Assembly (NCBI GenBank): GCA_002394025.1
Contig: DGSV01000001.1
Location: 1 to 6,560, forward strand
Reading direction: 5' to 3'
Origin: Bacteroidales bacterium UBA4353
Lineage (GTDB): Bacteria > Bacteroidota > Bacteroidia > Bacteroidales > Paludibacteraceae
Length of the DNA stretch: 6,560 bases
Of the stretch, positions 6,537 to 6,560 are shown piece after piece (within the stretch, counting starts at the first letter, position 1; every line of letters begins with the position of its first letter). A program made the position numbers and the translations under genes. Under the pieces are notes generated by a model that saw only the letters and a list, made by a program, of their open reading frames with translations, was not told where the DNA came from and made no database searches.

Positions 6537-6560
6537 CAAGCCGCTAATATTAGCGGCTTG
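6537..6560 (+). terminator. Perfect 24-base palindrome after tRNA-Gln, probable intrinsic terminator (cut by window end)
   Basis: CAAGCCGCTAAT (6537-6548) is followed directly by its exact reverse complement (6549-6560), which would form a hairpin with a G/C-rich stem and a small A/T loop. It starts five bases after the tRNA and the right arm ends in TTG at the window edge. The U-tract expected of an intrinsic terminator would lie beyond the window and cannot be seen. Because it is symmetric it could also serve a convergent gene on the other side. Confidence 0.75.

Overview
The window looks like ordinary chromosomal housekeeping DNA from a Bacteroidales bacterium (phylum Bacteroidota). Four things point there. 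The FtsH protease has a Bacteroidota-type substrate-side motif (ALGAAWYLPEE). The thioesterase is followed by a large two-half M16 zinc peptidase of a kind common in that order. Start codons are preceded by A/T-rich sequence and not by Shine-Dalgarno motifs. The tRNA promoter matches the Bacteroides-type consensus (TTTG, then TAnnTTTG). I cannot assign the family or genus.

Layout, all on the + strand: the 3' end of miaB (1-456, cut by the window edge); an A-rich spacer built almost entirely of short tandem repeats (475-565); rsfS (570-920); ftsH (939-2948); a 147-base non-coding gap with several small inverted repeats (2949-3095); an acyl-CoA thioesterase-like hotdog protein (3096-3503); a secreted M16 peptidase (3530-6355) with an inverted repeat straddling its stop codon; then a separate transcription unit made of a promoter, a structured leader, tRNA-Gln(TTG) and a perfect palindrome at the window end that is probably its terminator.

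Functionally, the first genes concern translation and protein quality control: MiaB modifies tRNA, RsfS blocks joining of ribosomal subunits when nutrients are poor, and FtsH degrades membrane and short-lived cytosolic proteins. The thioesterase and M16 peptidase are probably co-transcribed (26-base gap), but no shared pathway is evident. The rsfS-ftsH pair is a familiar Bacteroidales arrangement. cdsA, which often follows ftsH in the order, is absent here.

I found no mobile element, CRISPR array, defence system or clearly new system. The points most worth a second look are the double tandem repeat ahead of rsfS-ftsH, the GNRA-capped leader hairpin ahead of tRNA-Gln, and the inverted repeat over the M16 stop codon.
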